NCBI RefSeq assembly: GCF_000375525.1
Contig: NZ_AQXC01000001.1
Location: 1 to 64,000, forward strand
DNA length: 64,000 nucleotides
Direction of reading: 5' to 3'
From: Corynebacterium propinquum DSM 44285
Lineage (GTDB): Bacteria > Actinomycetota > Actinomycetes > Mycobacteriales > Mycobacteriaceae
Shown in pieces: positions 9,208 through 17,623 of the stretch (positions are counted from its first letter, which is position 1; each line of letters starts with the position of its first letter). The notes beneath the pieces were generated by a model. It saw nothing but the letters and a program-made list of their open reading frames with translations. It was not told where the DNA came from and did not search any database. The position numbers and the translations under genes were made by a program.

Positions 9208-10392
9208 ATGGGGTTGTTTAACAAAGATGCCGATCTGCCTGGAATCCAGGCCACTGTGCGCGATTGCACTCCTGGTGGAAAGGGAATGCGTAAATTCCAC
9301 CGTGGCGATATCGCGGTGATCAACGCTGCCGATATCACCCGGCGGGAGGCGCAAACCCTCGTGGACGCTGGCCCGTCGGTAGTCATTAACGTTGCTCGGT
9401 TTACCGAAGGCGGCGTGCCGAATTACGGCCCACACATGTTGCTTGACGACGACGTCGTGCTGCTAGAAAACGCTGGGGAAGGCTTCGCTTCTGCGATGCG
9501 CGAAGGCAAGAAGGCGCGTGTGACCGAAGACGGCGAGATTTACCTCGGCGAACGCTTCATCGGCAAAGGCGAGTTGGTCAACCGGGAGGCTGCAGAAAAA
9601 TCTTTTGCGGAAGCCCAGCAGTCCCTGATTGATCACATGGAAGCCTATTTTGGCAACACCATTCAGTTCATTCATTCCGAAGGCCCGCTGCTGATCGATG
9701 GTTTGGGCATTCCGGATATTCCGGCAGGGCTGGCTGGTCGGAAGGTGCTCGTCGTCAGCCCCGGCGTGCAGCATCGTGCGCAGATCAAAAATCTGCGAAA
9801 TTTTATTCGCGAATACCGTCCGGCAATCATCGGCGTGGAACAAGCCGCCGATACTTTGCTGGAGATGGGGTATACCCCGGAGATTATCGTTGGCAACCCC
9901 ACCGCGGTAGAAGCCGACACGCTGCGCTGCGGTGCACAGGTTGTTTTGCCTGCCGACCCGGACGGTCATGCCCCGGGGCTGGAGCGGATTCAGGACCTTG
10001 GCGTGGGGGCTATGACCTTCCCGGCAGCGATCGAGAATGCCACGGATTTGGCGCTCTTGTTGGCGGATTATCATGGTGCTAGTTCTATCGTGAACGTCGG
10101 CAGCACGCTGGATCTGCACGATATTTTCCAGCAGGAAGAACATGCTAGCCCGGCAGCGTTGTTAACCCGCACCAAGGTTGGTTCCAAACTGGTGGATGCT
10201 GACACGGTTATTAGTCTGTATCAGACGAGCCGGGGAGTTGCTGCTGGGTGGTTGTGGGCAGCGCTGGGAATCCTGGTGGCTCTCGCGGCATTGGTGGTAA
10301 TCGTCGGTGTTGCTGGAAACGGTAATTTTGCCGAAAATATCACCGATACCTGGGACAATATTTTCTCGACGGTGCAAGGTTGGTTTAGCTAA
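9208..10392 (+). CDS. steA: Septal protein SteA (cytokinetic, thiamine pyrophosphokinase-like fold)
   Basis: A 394-residue protein corresponding to mycobacterial Rv1697 and corynebacterial SteA. The large cytoplasmic part has the TPK-like motif VNVARFTEGGVPNYGP near residue 60, a second conserved block GRKVLVVSPGVQHRAQIKNLRNF, and VGNPTAVEADTLRCGAQVVLP. A single transmembrane helix follows at about residues 345-370 (GWLWAALGILVALAALVVIV), then a short tail. In C. glutamicum SteA and SteB form a septal complex that acts in cell separation with the RipC/FtsEX peptidoglycan hydrolase pathway. There is no good ribosome binding site before the ATG at 9208; the mRNA may be leaderless or coupled to recN. 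Its stop overlaps the steB start (TAATG). Confidence 0.88.
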   Translation: MGLFNKDADLPGIQATVRDCTPGGKGMRKFHRGDIAVINAADITRREAQTLVDAGPSVVINVARFTEGGVPNYGPHMLLDDDVVLLENAGEGFASAMREGKKARVTEDGEIYLGERFIGKGELVNREAAEKSFAEAQQSLIDHMEAYFGNTIQFIHSEGPLLIDGLGIPDIPAGLAGRKVLVVSPGVQHRAQIKNLRNFIREYRPAIIGVEQAADTLLEMGYTPEIIVGNPTAVEADTLRCGAQVVLPADPDGHAPGLERIQDLGVGAMTFPAAIENATDLALLLADYHGASSIVNVGSTLDLHDIFQQEEHASPAALLTRTKVGSKLVDADTVISLYQTSRGVAAGWLWAALGILVALAALVVIVGVAGNGNFAENITDTWDNIFSTVQGWFS

Positions 10393-11408
10393 TGGCTGGT
10401 GCCTCACGGACAGGAGTTGGAATCGCGGGAGCCGGAATCGGTCTCGCTTTAGGTGCGGGCCTGGGAGTGTTCTTGTTGAGCCCGAATATTCCGGGTGCCA
10501 CCAGTGCCGATACGTCCGCAGCTACCGTGGCTAGTTCTGAACACGAAGCGTTGGAAGCCAAAGAGCAACGCGCGCAGCGTAAGGCCGCAGCAGCAGACGA
10601 GGTGGTGGCAGCGAGTGGCCAAGACATCATCGACGGCGTGCTCGATGAGCAACCAGTCCTCGTGCTCGCAACTGCCGACGCTGACGAGGACGACGTGGAA
10701 AAACTTCGCGCATCTTTGCAGCGTGCTGGAGCGATCGACTCTGGTGTGATCAACTTGGCGGAGAAGTTTTTCTCGCAAGATGGTGCGGATGAGTTGAAGA
10801 CGATCGTCGCAAATACCTTGCCTGCTGGCACAGAGCTTTCGGCTGAGAATCGGGATCCGGGCACACATGCAGGACAGGCCCTTGGTGCGGCCCTGACTTT
10901 TGCTGCGGGTACGGATTCGCCGAATTCCACCACGGAGGATCGCGGCTTGTTGCTTGAGACTCTCGCGGATGCCGAGTACCTCGATTATGAATCTGGCACT
11001 ATTTTGCCAGGTCAAGCCGTTGTCCTGGTGACAGGTGCTGGTGCTAACGGCGGGGCTGCCGACAGTTCGGCTGAATTCGTCGCGAAAAACCAGGCAGCCT
11101 TTGCCCAGGCCTTGGACGAGGCCGGCGGAGCTACCGTGGCTGCCGGACGTGCGGGAGATGCCGATGCCACCAACGCGGTGGAGCAATTGCGTGCCAACGA
11201 TGCCGCCACGGCAGCCGTCAGCACTATCGATGCCGTCGATCAAACCTGGGGGCGTTTGGCGACCGTACTAGCAGTTGCCGAACAACTGCAGGGTGCTAGC
11301 GGCGCCTATGGATTTGGTGACAGCGCCGATGCGGTCTTGCCTGACCATGATGGCGACGAATCCGCTGCTGAATCACAAAATTCACACGGGCGTTCCGAGA
11401 ATGAATAA
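10392..11408 (+). CDS. steB: SteB / MctB family membrane protein (septal partner of SteA)
   Basis: A 338-residue protein with one N-terminal transmembrane helix (about 10-30, GIAGAGIGLALGAGLGVFLL), an extracellular coiled-coil stretch rich in Glu, Lys and Arg (about 50-75) and a long Ala- and Asp-rich domain. It corresponds to mycobacterial Rv1698 (MctB), described as a copper-related outer membrane channel, and to corynebacterial SteB, which pairs with SteA at the septum. The membrane topology fits SteB: periplasmic domain and short cytosolic tail. The ATG overlaps the steA stop by one base, supporting joint expression. The C-terminal tail ([21 protein letters not shown]) is disordered and acidic. 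Family assignment is firm; I prefer the SteB role from context. Confidence 0.82.
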   Translation: MAGASRTGVGIAGAGIGLALGAGLGVFLLSPNIPGATSADTSAATVASSEHEALEAKEQRAQRKAAAADEVVAASGQDIIDGVLDEQPVLVLATADADEDDVEKLRASLQRAGAIDSGVINLAEKFFSQDGADELKTIVANTLPAGTELSAENRDPGTHAGQALGAALTFAAGTDSPNSTTEDRGLLLETLADAEYLDYESGTILPGQAVVLVTGAGANGGAADSSAEFVAKNQAAFAQALDEAGGATVAAGRAGDADATNAVEQLRANDAATAAVSTIDAVDQTWGRLATVLAVAEQLQGASGAYGFGDSADAVLPDHDGDESAAESQNSHGRSENE

Positions 11409-12165
11409 CCGGCAGGCACTAGAACCTCAACAGTCGCGTCAGCGAGGTCAGCACGTTTTTTCCACGCTGAATTCTGAACTGCTCGCGCAAGGGCCCATCG
11501 TTGGGCTGCGCCGGGATACTGTTTCGATGCCGGGCGGGGGCGAGGCCACGCGGGAAATCCTGGAACATTTTGGTTCTGCAGCAATAGTGGCATTGGATGC
11601 TGACAACCGTATTGCGCTGCTACACCAGTATCGCCATGCTTTTGGCCAGCGGCTGTGGGAGATTCCCGCTGGCTTGCTGGATCATGCGGGTGAGACGGCA
11701 TTCGAATGCGCCCAGCGTGAGTTGTTGGAAGAAACCGGGGCTCAGGCAGCACGGTGGGCAGTTCTCGGCGATATTGCTCCTAGCCCGGGGATATCGGATG
11801 AGGCCACCCGGATTTTTCTCGCCCGAGATATCAGCACAGCAGACCAGGATCCGGCTACGGCGGGTGCAACTGGTTTAGCCGACCAGGTCGGTGATTCTGG
11901 GGATGAAGAAGCCGATATGGAGTTGGCCTGGATAACTCTTGCCGACGCCGTCGCCAAAGTCTGTGCCGGTGAGATCACTAACGCTTCGGCCGTGGCGGGC
12001 ATCTTGTTTGCGCACCACCATGTGGTAGCAGGCACGCAGCTGCGCAGTGTGGAAGCTCCATTTGCATTGCGTCCCACCGCGTTGGCACAGCGTCGGCAAG
12101 CATCCGGAACGGTGCAACCGGGTGCAGCGTTGACCCAGGTAACCGAGACAGACAACCACGAATAA
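11401..12165 (+). CDS. NUDIX hydrolase, ADP-ribose pyrophosphatase type
   Basis: A 254-residue NUDIX enzyme corresponding to mycobacterial Rv1700, an ADP-ribose pyrophosphatase. The start region [23 protein letters not shown] and the motif [18 protein letters not shown] are typical. The NUDIX box reads GLLDHAGE, seven residues, RELLEETG: the spacer between the first Gly and Glu is six residues instead of five, a variant I recall also in the mycobacterial enzyme. The ATG at 11401 overlaps the end of steB by eight bases. The C-terminal 30 residues are an extra tail. It likely hydrolyses ADP-ribose to AMP and ribose-5-phosphate. In most relatives pyrG precedes this gene; here it does not. Confidence 0.88.
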   Translation: MNNRQALEPQQSRQRGQHVFSTLNSELLAQGPIVGLRRDTVSMPGGGEATREILEHFGSAAIVALDADNRIALLHQYRHAFGQRLWEIPAGLLDHAGETAFECAQRELLEETGAQAARWAVLGDIAPSPGISDEATRIFLARDISTADQDPATAGATGLADQVGDSGDEEADMELAWITLADAVAKVCAGEITNASAVAGILFAHHHVVAGTQLRSVEAPFALRPTALAQRRQASGTVQPGAALTQVTETDNHE

Positions 12166-13094
12166 TGGCTGCTGCAGCGCAAGAGATTGCCGATACCTGG
12201 CTCGACCACCTAGCGGTGGAAAAGGGGCATTCCGATAACACGTTGCAGAGTTATCGACGTGATATCCGGCGCTACCTTACCTGGTTAGAACAACTTGGAT
12301 ATTCGCACCTAGACCAGGTAACCGCGGCGGATCTGGAAGGATATTTGCGCGATCTGCAGACTGGATTTGCAGGCTATAAACCGTTGGTAGTGGCGTCGAC
12401 GAGCCGGGCGTTCATAGTGGTGCGGGGATTACACAAGTTTGCGTTGAGTGAAGGAGAATTGGCAGAAGATGTGGCCGCGGGGATTGCTCCGCCGAGTGCT
12501 GCACAAAATTTGCCGGATGCCTTGTCCATTGCCGACGTTGAACGCTTGTTAGACGCAATCCCGAATGGTGAAGCGGCAACCCCGGTGAATATCCGGGACC
12601 GGGCTTTATTGGAATTGTTGTATTCCACGGGCACTCGTATTTCGGAGGCTTTGAATCTGAGCCTGGACGAATTTCGTCATGCTGCCGACGGCGAACGGAT
12701 CCTTCGCGTGACCGGTAAAGGCTCGAAACAACGTATCGTTCCTATCGGTCAAGCTGCGATCGATGCGTGTAACGAGTACGTTGTACGGGCCCGGCCGATG
12801 CTGGCGAAAGGAATTAGCCACGCTTTGTTTTTGAATACACGTGGTGCACAGTTGAAGCGACAGTCAGCGTGGAAGGTGCTACAAGAAGCTGCGCAACAGG
12901 CGGGGATTAGCACCAAGATTTCACCGCACACGCTGCGGCATTCCTTCGCCACGCATTTGCTTTCCGGCGGAGCCGATGTGCGTACCGTACAGGAATTATT
13001 AGGTCATTCTTCAGTAACTACTACGCAAATTTATACTCACGTGAGTGCGGACGATATGCGGGAAGTTTGGGCGCAGTCGCACCCCCGGGCGTAG
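12165..13094 (+). CDS. xerD: Site-specific tyrosine recombinase XerD
   Basis: A 309-residue tyrosine recombinase that resolves chromosome dimers at dif with XerC. An N-terminal core-binding SAM-like domain (about 5-100) precedes the catalytic domain. Catalytic residues are Arg158 ([10 protein letters not shown]), Lys185/188 region (GKGSKQR), His255 and Arg258 (HTLRHSF), His281 ([13 protein letters not shown]) and the nucleophile Tyr290. Length and motifs are complete. The ATG overlaps the stop of the NUDIX gene (TAATG). Its place after the ADP-ribose pyrophosphatase gene and before parA/scpA/scpB is conserved and supports a housekeeping XerD rather than a mobile-element integrase. Confidence 0.93.
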   Translation: MAAAAQEIADTWLDHLAVEKGHSDNTLQSYRRDIRRYLTWLEQLGYSHLDQVTAADLEGYLRDLQTGFAGYKPLVVASTSRAFIVVRGLHKFALSEGELAEDVAAGIAPPSAAQNLPDALSIADVERLLDAIPNGEAATPVNIRDRALLELLYSTGTRISEALNLSLDEFRHAADGERILRVTGKGSKQRIVPIGQAAIDACNEYVVRARPMLAKGISHALFLNTRGAQLKRQSAWKVLQEAAQQAGISTKISPHTLRHSFATHLLSGGADVRTVQELLGHSSVTTTQIYTHVSADDMREVWAQSHPRA

Positions 13095-13117
13095 GGCCGA
13101 AGGGATGTAAGTATGTA

Positions 13118-13134
13118 ATGTTAGTGACTAACAT
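13118..13134. promoter_or_regulatory. Perfect 17-base palindrome, candidate operator
   Basis: ATGTTAGT-G-ACTAACAT is a perfect inverted repeat with one central base, 24 bases after xerD. About 15 bases downstream is a minus-10-like TACTAT (13149-13154), and a second short inverted repeat (ATCATT, AATGAT, 13161-13175) follows. The arrangement looks like an operator-promoter for the two small genes at 13322 and 13627. No regulator gene with a matching site is identifiable in the window. Confidence 0.45.
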
Positions 13135-13321
13135 CATAGCAGTGGTGTACTATGGTGACTATCATTAAAAATGATGTTCGCAATTTTTACGTTGATGGAT
13201 CACTGCCGCACAACAAGAGGTAGTGGGTCAAGAATCTACTAGTCGAGCCCCGTAAGAATGTGAGATCGAATCAAGAGAAACATTCGAATACGTCCGGGGC
13301 ACCGATTGATGGAGTCATCCT

Positions 13322-13630
13322 ATGCTAAATAGTTTCAGGTTTTATTGGAGACAAGCCCCGATACGAGTGATCTTCACTGTCCTTGTGGCGCTAGTGCTGC
13401 TTGTTGGAGCGGCATTCGCTGCCTCAACAAGGCAAGACTCGCATGGAGTCGACACTACGACAGACGTAGCGTCTATAGACTCCGGAAAAATTTTGCGTTC
13501 GTATCGCTCTGAGGATGAATGTAATACAAAGGCCAATTATTACAACGACCAAGGGTGGTACCACATGAAAGTCTATTGTTTATACAACTACGAAAAGGAT
13601 AATGGCATATGGTTTCTGATGGAGCAATGA
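13322..13630 (+). CDS. Small membrane or secreted protein of unknown function
   Basis: A 102-residue protein that I do not recognise. A basic N-terminus (FRFYWRQAPIR) leads into a strong hydrophobic helix (about 14-34, VIFTVLVALVLLVGAAFAA) that could be a signal peptide or anchor; AFAAS offers a possible cleavage site. The rest is outside the membrane, with two cysteines (DECNTK and KVYCLYNY) that could form a disulfide, and many Tyr, Asp and Asn residues. The start ATG at 13322 has GGAG eight bases upstream. Base composition is more AT-rich than in the neighbouring genes. The stop overlaps the next gene, so the pair is expressed together. Confidence 0.65.
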   Translation: MLNSFRFYWRQAPIRVIFTVLVALVLLVGAAFAASTRQDSHGVDTTTDVASIDSGKILRSYRSEDECNTKANYYNDQGWYHMKVYCLYNYEKDNGIWFLMEQ

Positions 13631-14052
13631 CCTTGCAAGAAGAGCTAACTCAGCCTAACCCGTTACAGGAAGCGCTGCAGTATAGCCAGAAAACCATTAC
13701 CGAACGCGCATTTGCACTGGAAGACGAGTGGAAACGCACGCCACCTGTGGAGGGCTTTTCCGAAGACAATTTCTATTCGCGTGCAAATCTATTACTCGTG
13801 CGCGATGCTGGAATTTCTGAGCATGATCTTTTTCTCTATATCGCAGCGGGTGGATTCCGCGCGCACAGTGATGCCTTCTGGTATTTCGTGCCTCATTTGG
13901 AAAAAGACCATCGTGTTGTAGTCGATTCTTTGCTGTGTTCACCGAGCCTAGAATCGATGCTTAATGTCCACGTCGCCGTAAGATACTTGGACAAAGAGTT
14001 TATGCTGAATTTCATCGAGGCTATGTGGAACGGCGAACACTTCGGTATGTAG
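13627..14052 (+). CDS. Hypothetical cytoplasmic protein, coupled to the upstream small membrane protein
   Basis: A 141-residue acidic soluble protein starting at the ATG that overlaps the previous stop (ATGA); GGAG lies five bases upstream of this ATG. A start six codons earlier at 13609 is possible but less likely. It has no transmembrane helix and no motif I recognise. It is rich in Glu, Phe, Leu and His (GISEHDLFLYIAAGGFRAHSDAFWYFVPHLEKDH) and looks all-helical. As the partner of a small secreted or anchored protein, in an AT-richer insert between two conserved blocks, it could be an immunity or chaperone-like protein, but nothing in the sequence proves this. Confidence 0.65.
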   Translation: MTLQEELTQPNPLQEALQYSQKTITERAFALEDEWKRTPPVEGFSEDNFYSRANLLLVRDAGISEHDLFLYIAAGGFRAHSDAFWYFVPHLEKDHRVVVDSLLCSPSLESMLNVHVAVRYLDKEFMLNFIEAMWNGEHFGM

Positions 14053-14260
14053 AATTTTCGGCTCCACGTCGCCGCCGGGGCGAGCGGTTATTGGTTCAAG
14101 GCTATAGCCTTTCCTATTGCGTGCGTTTGTCAAGCAGGTGGACTTTTTTAATAACAGCGTTGTAAGTTTGGTGTATCGACGCAGAGGTGTTGTGCTGACC
14201 GGCGCCGGTTGGTGCAGACGAGCATCTCTAGATTTAGTCTTGATGCAGGAAGGCGAGGAC

Positions 14261-15136
14261 ATGAGTGACGACGGGCTTTTTGAGGCGGAAACAACCGGCC
14301 TCACCGGCCGTGCAAAACGTGAATTCTCGCAACCGAAGCCACTAGACAAACACGGCCCGGCCACGATTATCTCCATGTGCAACCAAAAAGGTGGCGTCGG
14401 CAAGACCACCACGACCATCAATTTGGGTGCCTGTATCGCAGAGCATGGCCGTAAAGTCCTGTTGGTTGACTTGGATCCGCAGGGTGCATTGTCTGCGGGC
14501 TTGGGCATTTCGCATGACCGTTTAGAAGACACCATCTACGACGTCATGCTGGATAACCACACCAGCATTCATTCCGCAATTTTGCATACCGATACCGCAA
14601 ACCTCGATGTCGTTCCTGCGAATATTGACCTTTCTGCTGCTGAAATCCAGATGGTCAACGAAGTTGGTCGTGAGCACACTCTGGCTCGTGCGCTGCGTCC
14701 GGTAATGCGGGATTACGACTTCATCATCATCGACTGCCAGCCGTCCTTGGGCTTGCTGACGGTAAACGCGCTTGCCTGCTCACACGGTGTGATCATTCCG
14801 ATGGAATGCGAATATTTCTCCTTGCGTGGGCTGGCGCTGTTGACCGATACCGTCGAAAAAGTCTCTGAGCGCATCAACTTTGACCTGGAAGTTCTGGGCA
14901 TTTTGGTCACGATGTTTGACCGACGCACCAAACACGCCAGGGAAGTGATGGATCGTGTCGTCGAGGTTTTTGACGAGAAAGTCTTCGATACTGTGATTAC
15001 ACGCACCGTCCGCTTCCCGGAGACCTCCGTGGCTGGAGAGCCCATAACTAGCTGGGCACCAAGTTCACAAGCCACCCAGCAATATCGAACCTTGGCGCTT
15101 GAGGTTATGGAGCGCACTGCTAACGCCCAGGCATGA
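14261..15136 (+). CDS. ParA/Soj family ATPase of the scpAB cluster
   Basis: A 291-residue ParA-like Walker ATPase. After a 40-residue N-terminal stretch it has the deviant Walker A CNQKGGVGKTTTTINLG, then LLVDLDPQGALSAGLG and DYDFIIIDCQPSLGLLTVNAL. Such proteins bind ATP and DNA and help segregate chromosomes or position other proteins. It corresponds to mycobacterial Rv1708, the second ParA that precedes scpA; the parAB-oriC copy lies elsewhere. The frame is open further upstream, but AGGAAGGCGAGG before the ATG at 14261 and the family length support this start. The stop overlaps the scpA start (ATGA). Confidence 0.9.
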   Translation: MSDDGLFEAETTGLTGRAKREFSQPKPLDKHGPATIISMCNQKGGVGKTTTTINLGACIAEHGRKVLLVDLDPQGALSAGLGISHDRLEDTIYDVMLDNHTSIHSAILHTDTANLDVVPANIDLSAAEIQMVNEVGREHTLARALRPVMRDYDFIIIDCQPSLGLLTVNALACSHGVIIPMECEYFSLRGLALLTDTVEKVSERINFDLEVLGILVTMFDRRTKHAREVMDRVVEVFDEKVFDTVITRTVRFPETSVAGEPITSWAPSSQATQQYRTLALEVMERTANAQA

Positions 15137-15987
15137 CGCATAGTCACACTGTACAGAAAAAGCAGAAAGAGCAGAGCCAGACCGAAACCCCAGAACAACC
15201 AGAGATCACTGGTTTTCGCCTGGCCTTGGCGAATTTCGAGGGGCCCTTTGACCTGCTTCTGCAGCTCATCCATTCCAAAAAGATGGATATTACAGACATC
15301 GCTCTGCACGAGGTCACCGACGAGTTTTTGGCCTATACCCGTTTTCTTGACGCCAGCGCCGGCTTGGACGAACGCACAGAATTCCTTGTTGTTGCAGCAA
15401 CCTTGCTGGACCTGAAAGCAGCACGTTTGCTCCCTCGTGGAGAAGTCGATGATGAAGAAGATCTCGCGCTGCTGGAATCGCGGGACCTTTTATTTGCGCG
15501 GTTGCTGCAATACCGCGCATACAAACAAGTTGCCGAGTTATTCGCAGATTGGCAGCGCAACGCACAGCAACGATACCCGCGGGCCGTGGCCATCGAAGAA
15601 CGCTTTGCTGAGCTACTACCGCCGCTGCACTTGGGGCATAGCCCGGAATCGTTCGCAGAATTAGCCGCGGGCGTATTTCGCCCGAAACCTCCCGAGGAAG
15701 TCGGCACCGATCACGTACACCGGGTGGCTGTTTCAGTGCCCGAACAAGCAGGTGTGATGCTGAACTCGCTGAAACTGCTCGGGGCCAGTGAATGGACGAC
15801 TTTCGCAACCCTGACCCGTGATTGCCCAGATACCATGCACATCGTGGGCCGATTTTTGGCGCTGTTGGAGCTGTACAAGGCGCGTGCGGTGGATACAGAA
15901 CAACCCGAGGCCCTGGAAAAACTATCTGTCGCATGGACTGGCTTGGACGTGGACCCGGCCGTCGTTGGTGCGGCAAATTGGGAATAA
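15133..15987 (+). CDS. scpA: Segregation and condensation protein A
   Basis: A 284-residue kleisin subunit of the SMC-ScpAB condensin complex. After about 30 disordered residues it begins FRLALANFEGPFDLLLQLIHSKKMDITDI, the family N-terminal signature that contacts the SMC neck. It continues with LDLKAARLLPR and a winged-helix C-terminal region (FLALLELYKARAVDTEQ) that binds the SMC head. The ATG overlaps the parA stop. scpB follows after 67 bases. It acts on the nucleoid in chromosome organisation. Length is normal for the family. Confidence 0.93.
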   Translation: MTHSHTVQKKQKEQSQTETPEQPEITGFRLALANFEGPFDLLLQLIHSKKMDITDIALHEVTDEFLAYTRFLDASAGLDERTEFLVVAATLLDLKAARLLPRGEVDDEEDLALLESRDLLFARLLQYRAYKQVAELFADWQRNAQQRYPRAVAIEERFAELLPPLHLGHSPESFAELAAGVFRPKPPEEVGTDHVHRVAVSVPEQAGVMLNSLKLLGASEWTTFATLTRDCPDTMHIVGRFLALLELYKARAVDTEQPEALEKLSVAWTGLDVDPAVVGAANWE

Positions 15988-16054
15988 AGCGGGAATAGCT
16001 ACAGTAACTGTCAGCGATAACGGCTGTGAGCGCGAATGGGCGAAAAGGAACACG

Positions 16055-16660
16055 ATGAGAATGGACGATAACTCGGCACAATCTACGGATCTGCCACTGA
16101 TTTCGCAGCGGCGCAGCCAGCTGGAATCCATCTTGCTCGTCATCGATGCTCCGGCGAGTGCTGCTCATCTGGCTCGGGCACTCGGCGTCGAAAAGTACGA
16201 GGCCGTTGCGCTGTTGGAAGAAATTCGTGATGAATTCGACAGTCGTGGCTCGGGGATGCAGCTGCGGGAGAACGCAGAAGGCTGGCGTTTGTATACCCGC
16301 ACTGCAAACGCTGCACCTGTCGAAGAATTCCTGCTTGATGGAAGCCAGACCAAACTCTCGCGTGCCGCCCTAGAAACCCTGGCAGTTATCGCATATCGGC
16401 AGCCGGTTACCAGGGCTCAAGTTTCCGCTGTCCGTGGGGTCAACGTCGATGGTGTTATGCGCACGCTGGCAATTCGCGGTATGATTCGCGAGGTTGAGGC
16501 AAGTCAGCATCCTGAGCTCACGGAGGAGACGTCCAGCACAGCCCGTTTCTATGTCACCACCGAGCTGTTTTTGGAACAATTGGGCATAGATTCTCTCGCT
16601 GCACTGCCTGATCTTGCGCCATTGCTGCCGGAACTCGACAGCATTGACGACGAATTTTAA
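16055..16660 (+). CDS. scpB: Segregation and condensation protein B
   Basis: A 201-residue ScpB with two winged-helix domains: about 20-100 (QLESILLVIDAPASAAHLARALG) and 105-180 (LSRAALETLAVIAYRQPVTRAQVSAVRGVNVDGVM). It dimerises and binds ScpA in the SMC complex. The ATG at 16055 has AAAGGAA at short spacing; a second ATG six bases on is an alternative. The open frame upstream overlaps scpA and is not needed. The order scpA, scpB, rluB, cmk matches other actinobacteria. Confidence 0.93.
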   Translation: MRMDDNSAQSTDLPLISQRRSQLESILLVIDAPASAAHLARALGVEKYEAVALLEEIRDEFDSRGSGMQLRENAEGWRLYTRTANAAPVEEFLLDGSQTKLSRAALETLAVIAYRQPVTRAQVSAVRGVNVDGVMRTLAIRGMIREVEASQHPELTEETSSTARFYVTTELFLEQLGIDSLAALPDLAPLLPELDSIDDEF

Positions 16661-16689
16661 CCCGGCAGACGACTACAGCTTAAAGGACC

Positions 16690-17553
16690 GTGATCACCGT
16701 GACCGAAAACCACAGTAAAGCAACCGCAGAATCTATCGCGCAAGAGTTAGGCGCGGATTGGATTTTTGCCGATGAGCCGACCAACGACCGCGACCACGAC
16801 CACGACAACGATGCAGACTACGAAACCGTGCGGCTACAGAAAGTATTGTCCCAGGCAGGCGTTGCCTCACGTCGACACTCGGAAATTTTGATTCGTGACG
16901 GGCGTGTGCAAGTCAACGGCAAGACCATTACGAAACAAGGCGTGAAGGTTGACCCATCGCGCGATATCATCCACGTCGACGGTGCCCGAATCAACGTGGA
17001 TGAGGATAAAGCCTATTACGTGCTGAACAAGCCACGCGGCGTGCAATCGACCATGTCGGACGAGATGGGTCGGCGTTGCGTCGGCGATCTGGTCGTCGGC
17101 AAGCTTGATGCTGGCGAAAGGCTGTTCCATGTCGGACGCTTGGATGCAGACACCGAAGGTTTGCTGATTCTGACTAACGACGGCGAGTTGGCGAATCGCC
17201 TGATGCACCCGAAATACGAGGTATCCAAGACTTACCTGGCGGAAGTACTCGGTGAGGCCGGTCCGAAACTGATTTCTACACTGCGCGAAGGCGTGGAGCT
17301 CGAAGACGGCATGGCGAAAGCGGACTTCGTGCGCGTCATTGACAAGAACCAAGGTTATTCGCTGGTGCAGGTGGAACTCCACGAAGGCCGCAAGCACATC
17401 GTGCGCCGCATGCTAAAAGAAGCTGGCTACCCGGTCCAGCGCCTGGTGCGTACCAAGGTGCACACCGTGCAGCTCGGTGAACAAAAACCCGGCGTCCTGC
17501 GGGCGTTGAATTCCTCTGAGCTGACTTCGCTGTACAAAGCAGTGGGCATGTAG
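16690..17553 (+). CDS. rluB: 23S rRNA pseudouridine synthase, RluB family
   Basis: A 287-residue pseudouridine synthase. The N-terminal 45 residues are acidic and His/Asp-rich (DRDHDHDNDADYETV) and specific to this copy. An S4 RNA-binding domain follows (RLQKVLSQAGVASRRHSEILI), then the catalytic domain with NKPRGVQSTMSDEMGR and HVGRLDADTEGLLILTND, where the first Asp of DADTEG is the catalytic residue. HEGRKHIVRRMLKEAGYPV is also typical. RluB modifies a uridine in helix 80 of 23S rRNA; the exact site is not fixed here. GTG start at 16690 with AAAGGA upstream; a second GTG three codons later is possible. Confidence 0.9.
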   Translation: MITVTENHSKATAESIAQELGADWIFADEPTNDRDHDHDNDADYETVRLQKVLSQAGVASRRHSEILIRDGRVQVNGKTITKQGVKVDPSRDIIHVDGARINVDEDKAYYVLNKPRGVQSTMSDEMGRRCVGDLVVGKLDAGERLFHVGRLDADTEGLLILTNDGELANRLMHPKYEVSKTYLAEVLGEAGPKLISTLREGVELEDGMAKADFVRVIDKNQGYSLVQVELHEGRKHIVRRMLKEAGYPVQRLVRTKVHTVQLGEQKPGVLRALNSSELTSLYKAVGM

Positions 17554-17623
17554 AAAACGCCAGCAGTTAATGCACAGTTAATACACACAGAACAGAACAG
17601 ATAGAAACGATAGAAACGAATTT

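Noticed and set aside
13118..13134. parS site for ParB near the parA-like gene.
   Set aside because: The palindrome ATGTTAGTGACTAACAT differs from the parS consensus (TGTTTCACGTGAAACA) at the core.
13152..13223. A 23-codon open frame (MVTIIKNDVRNFYVDGS...) just after the 17-base palindrome, resembling a truncated antitoxin start.
   Set aside because: No recognisable family, no ribosome binding site, and a stop after 23 codons; read-through of the stop gives no known domain. Noted only as part of the insert.
17554..17623. Direct GATAGAAAC repeats before cmk-der as a regulatory array.
   Set aside because: Only two adjacent copies with AACAGAACAG beside them; too short to support more than chance or slippage.
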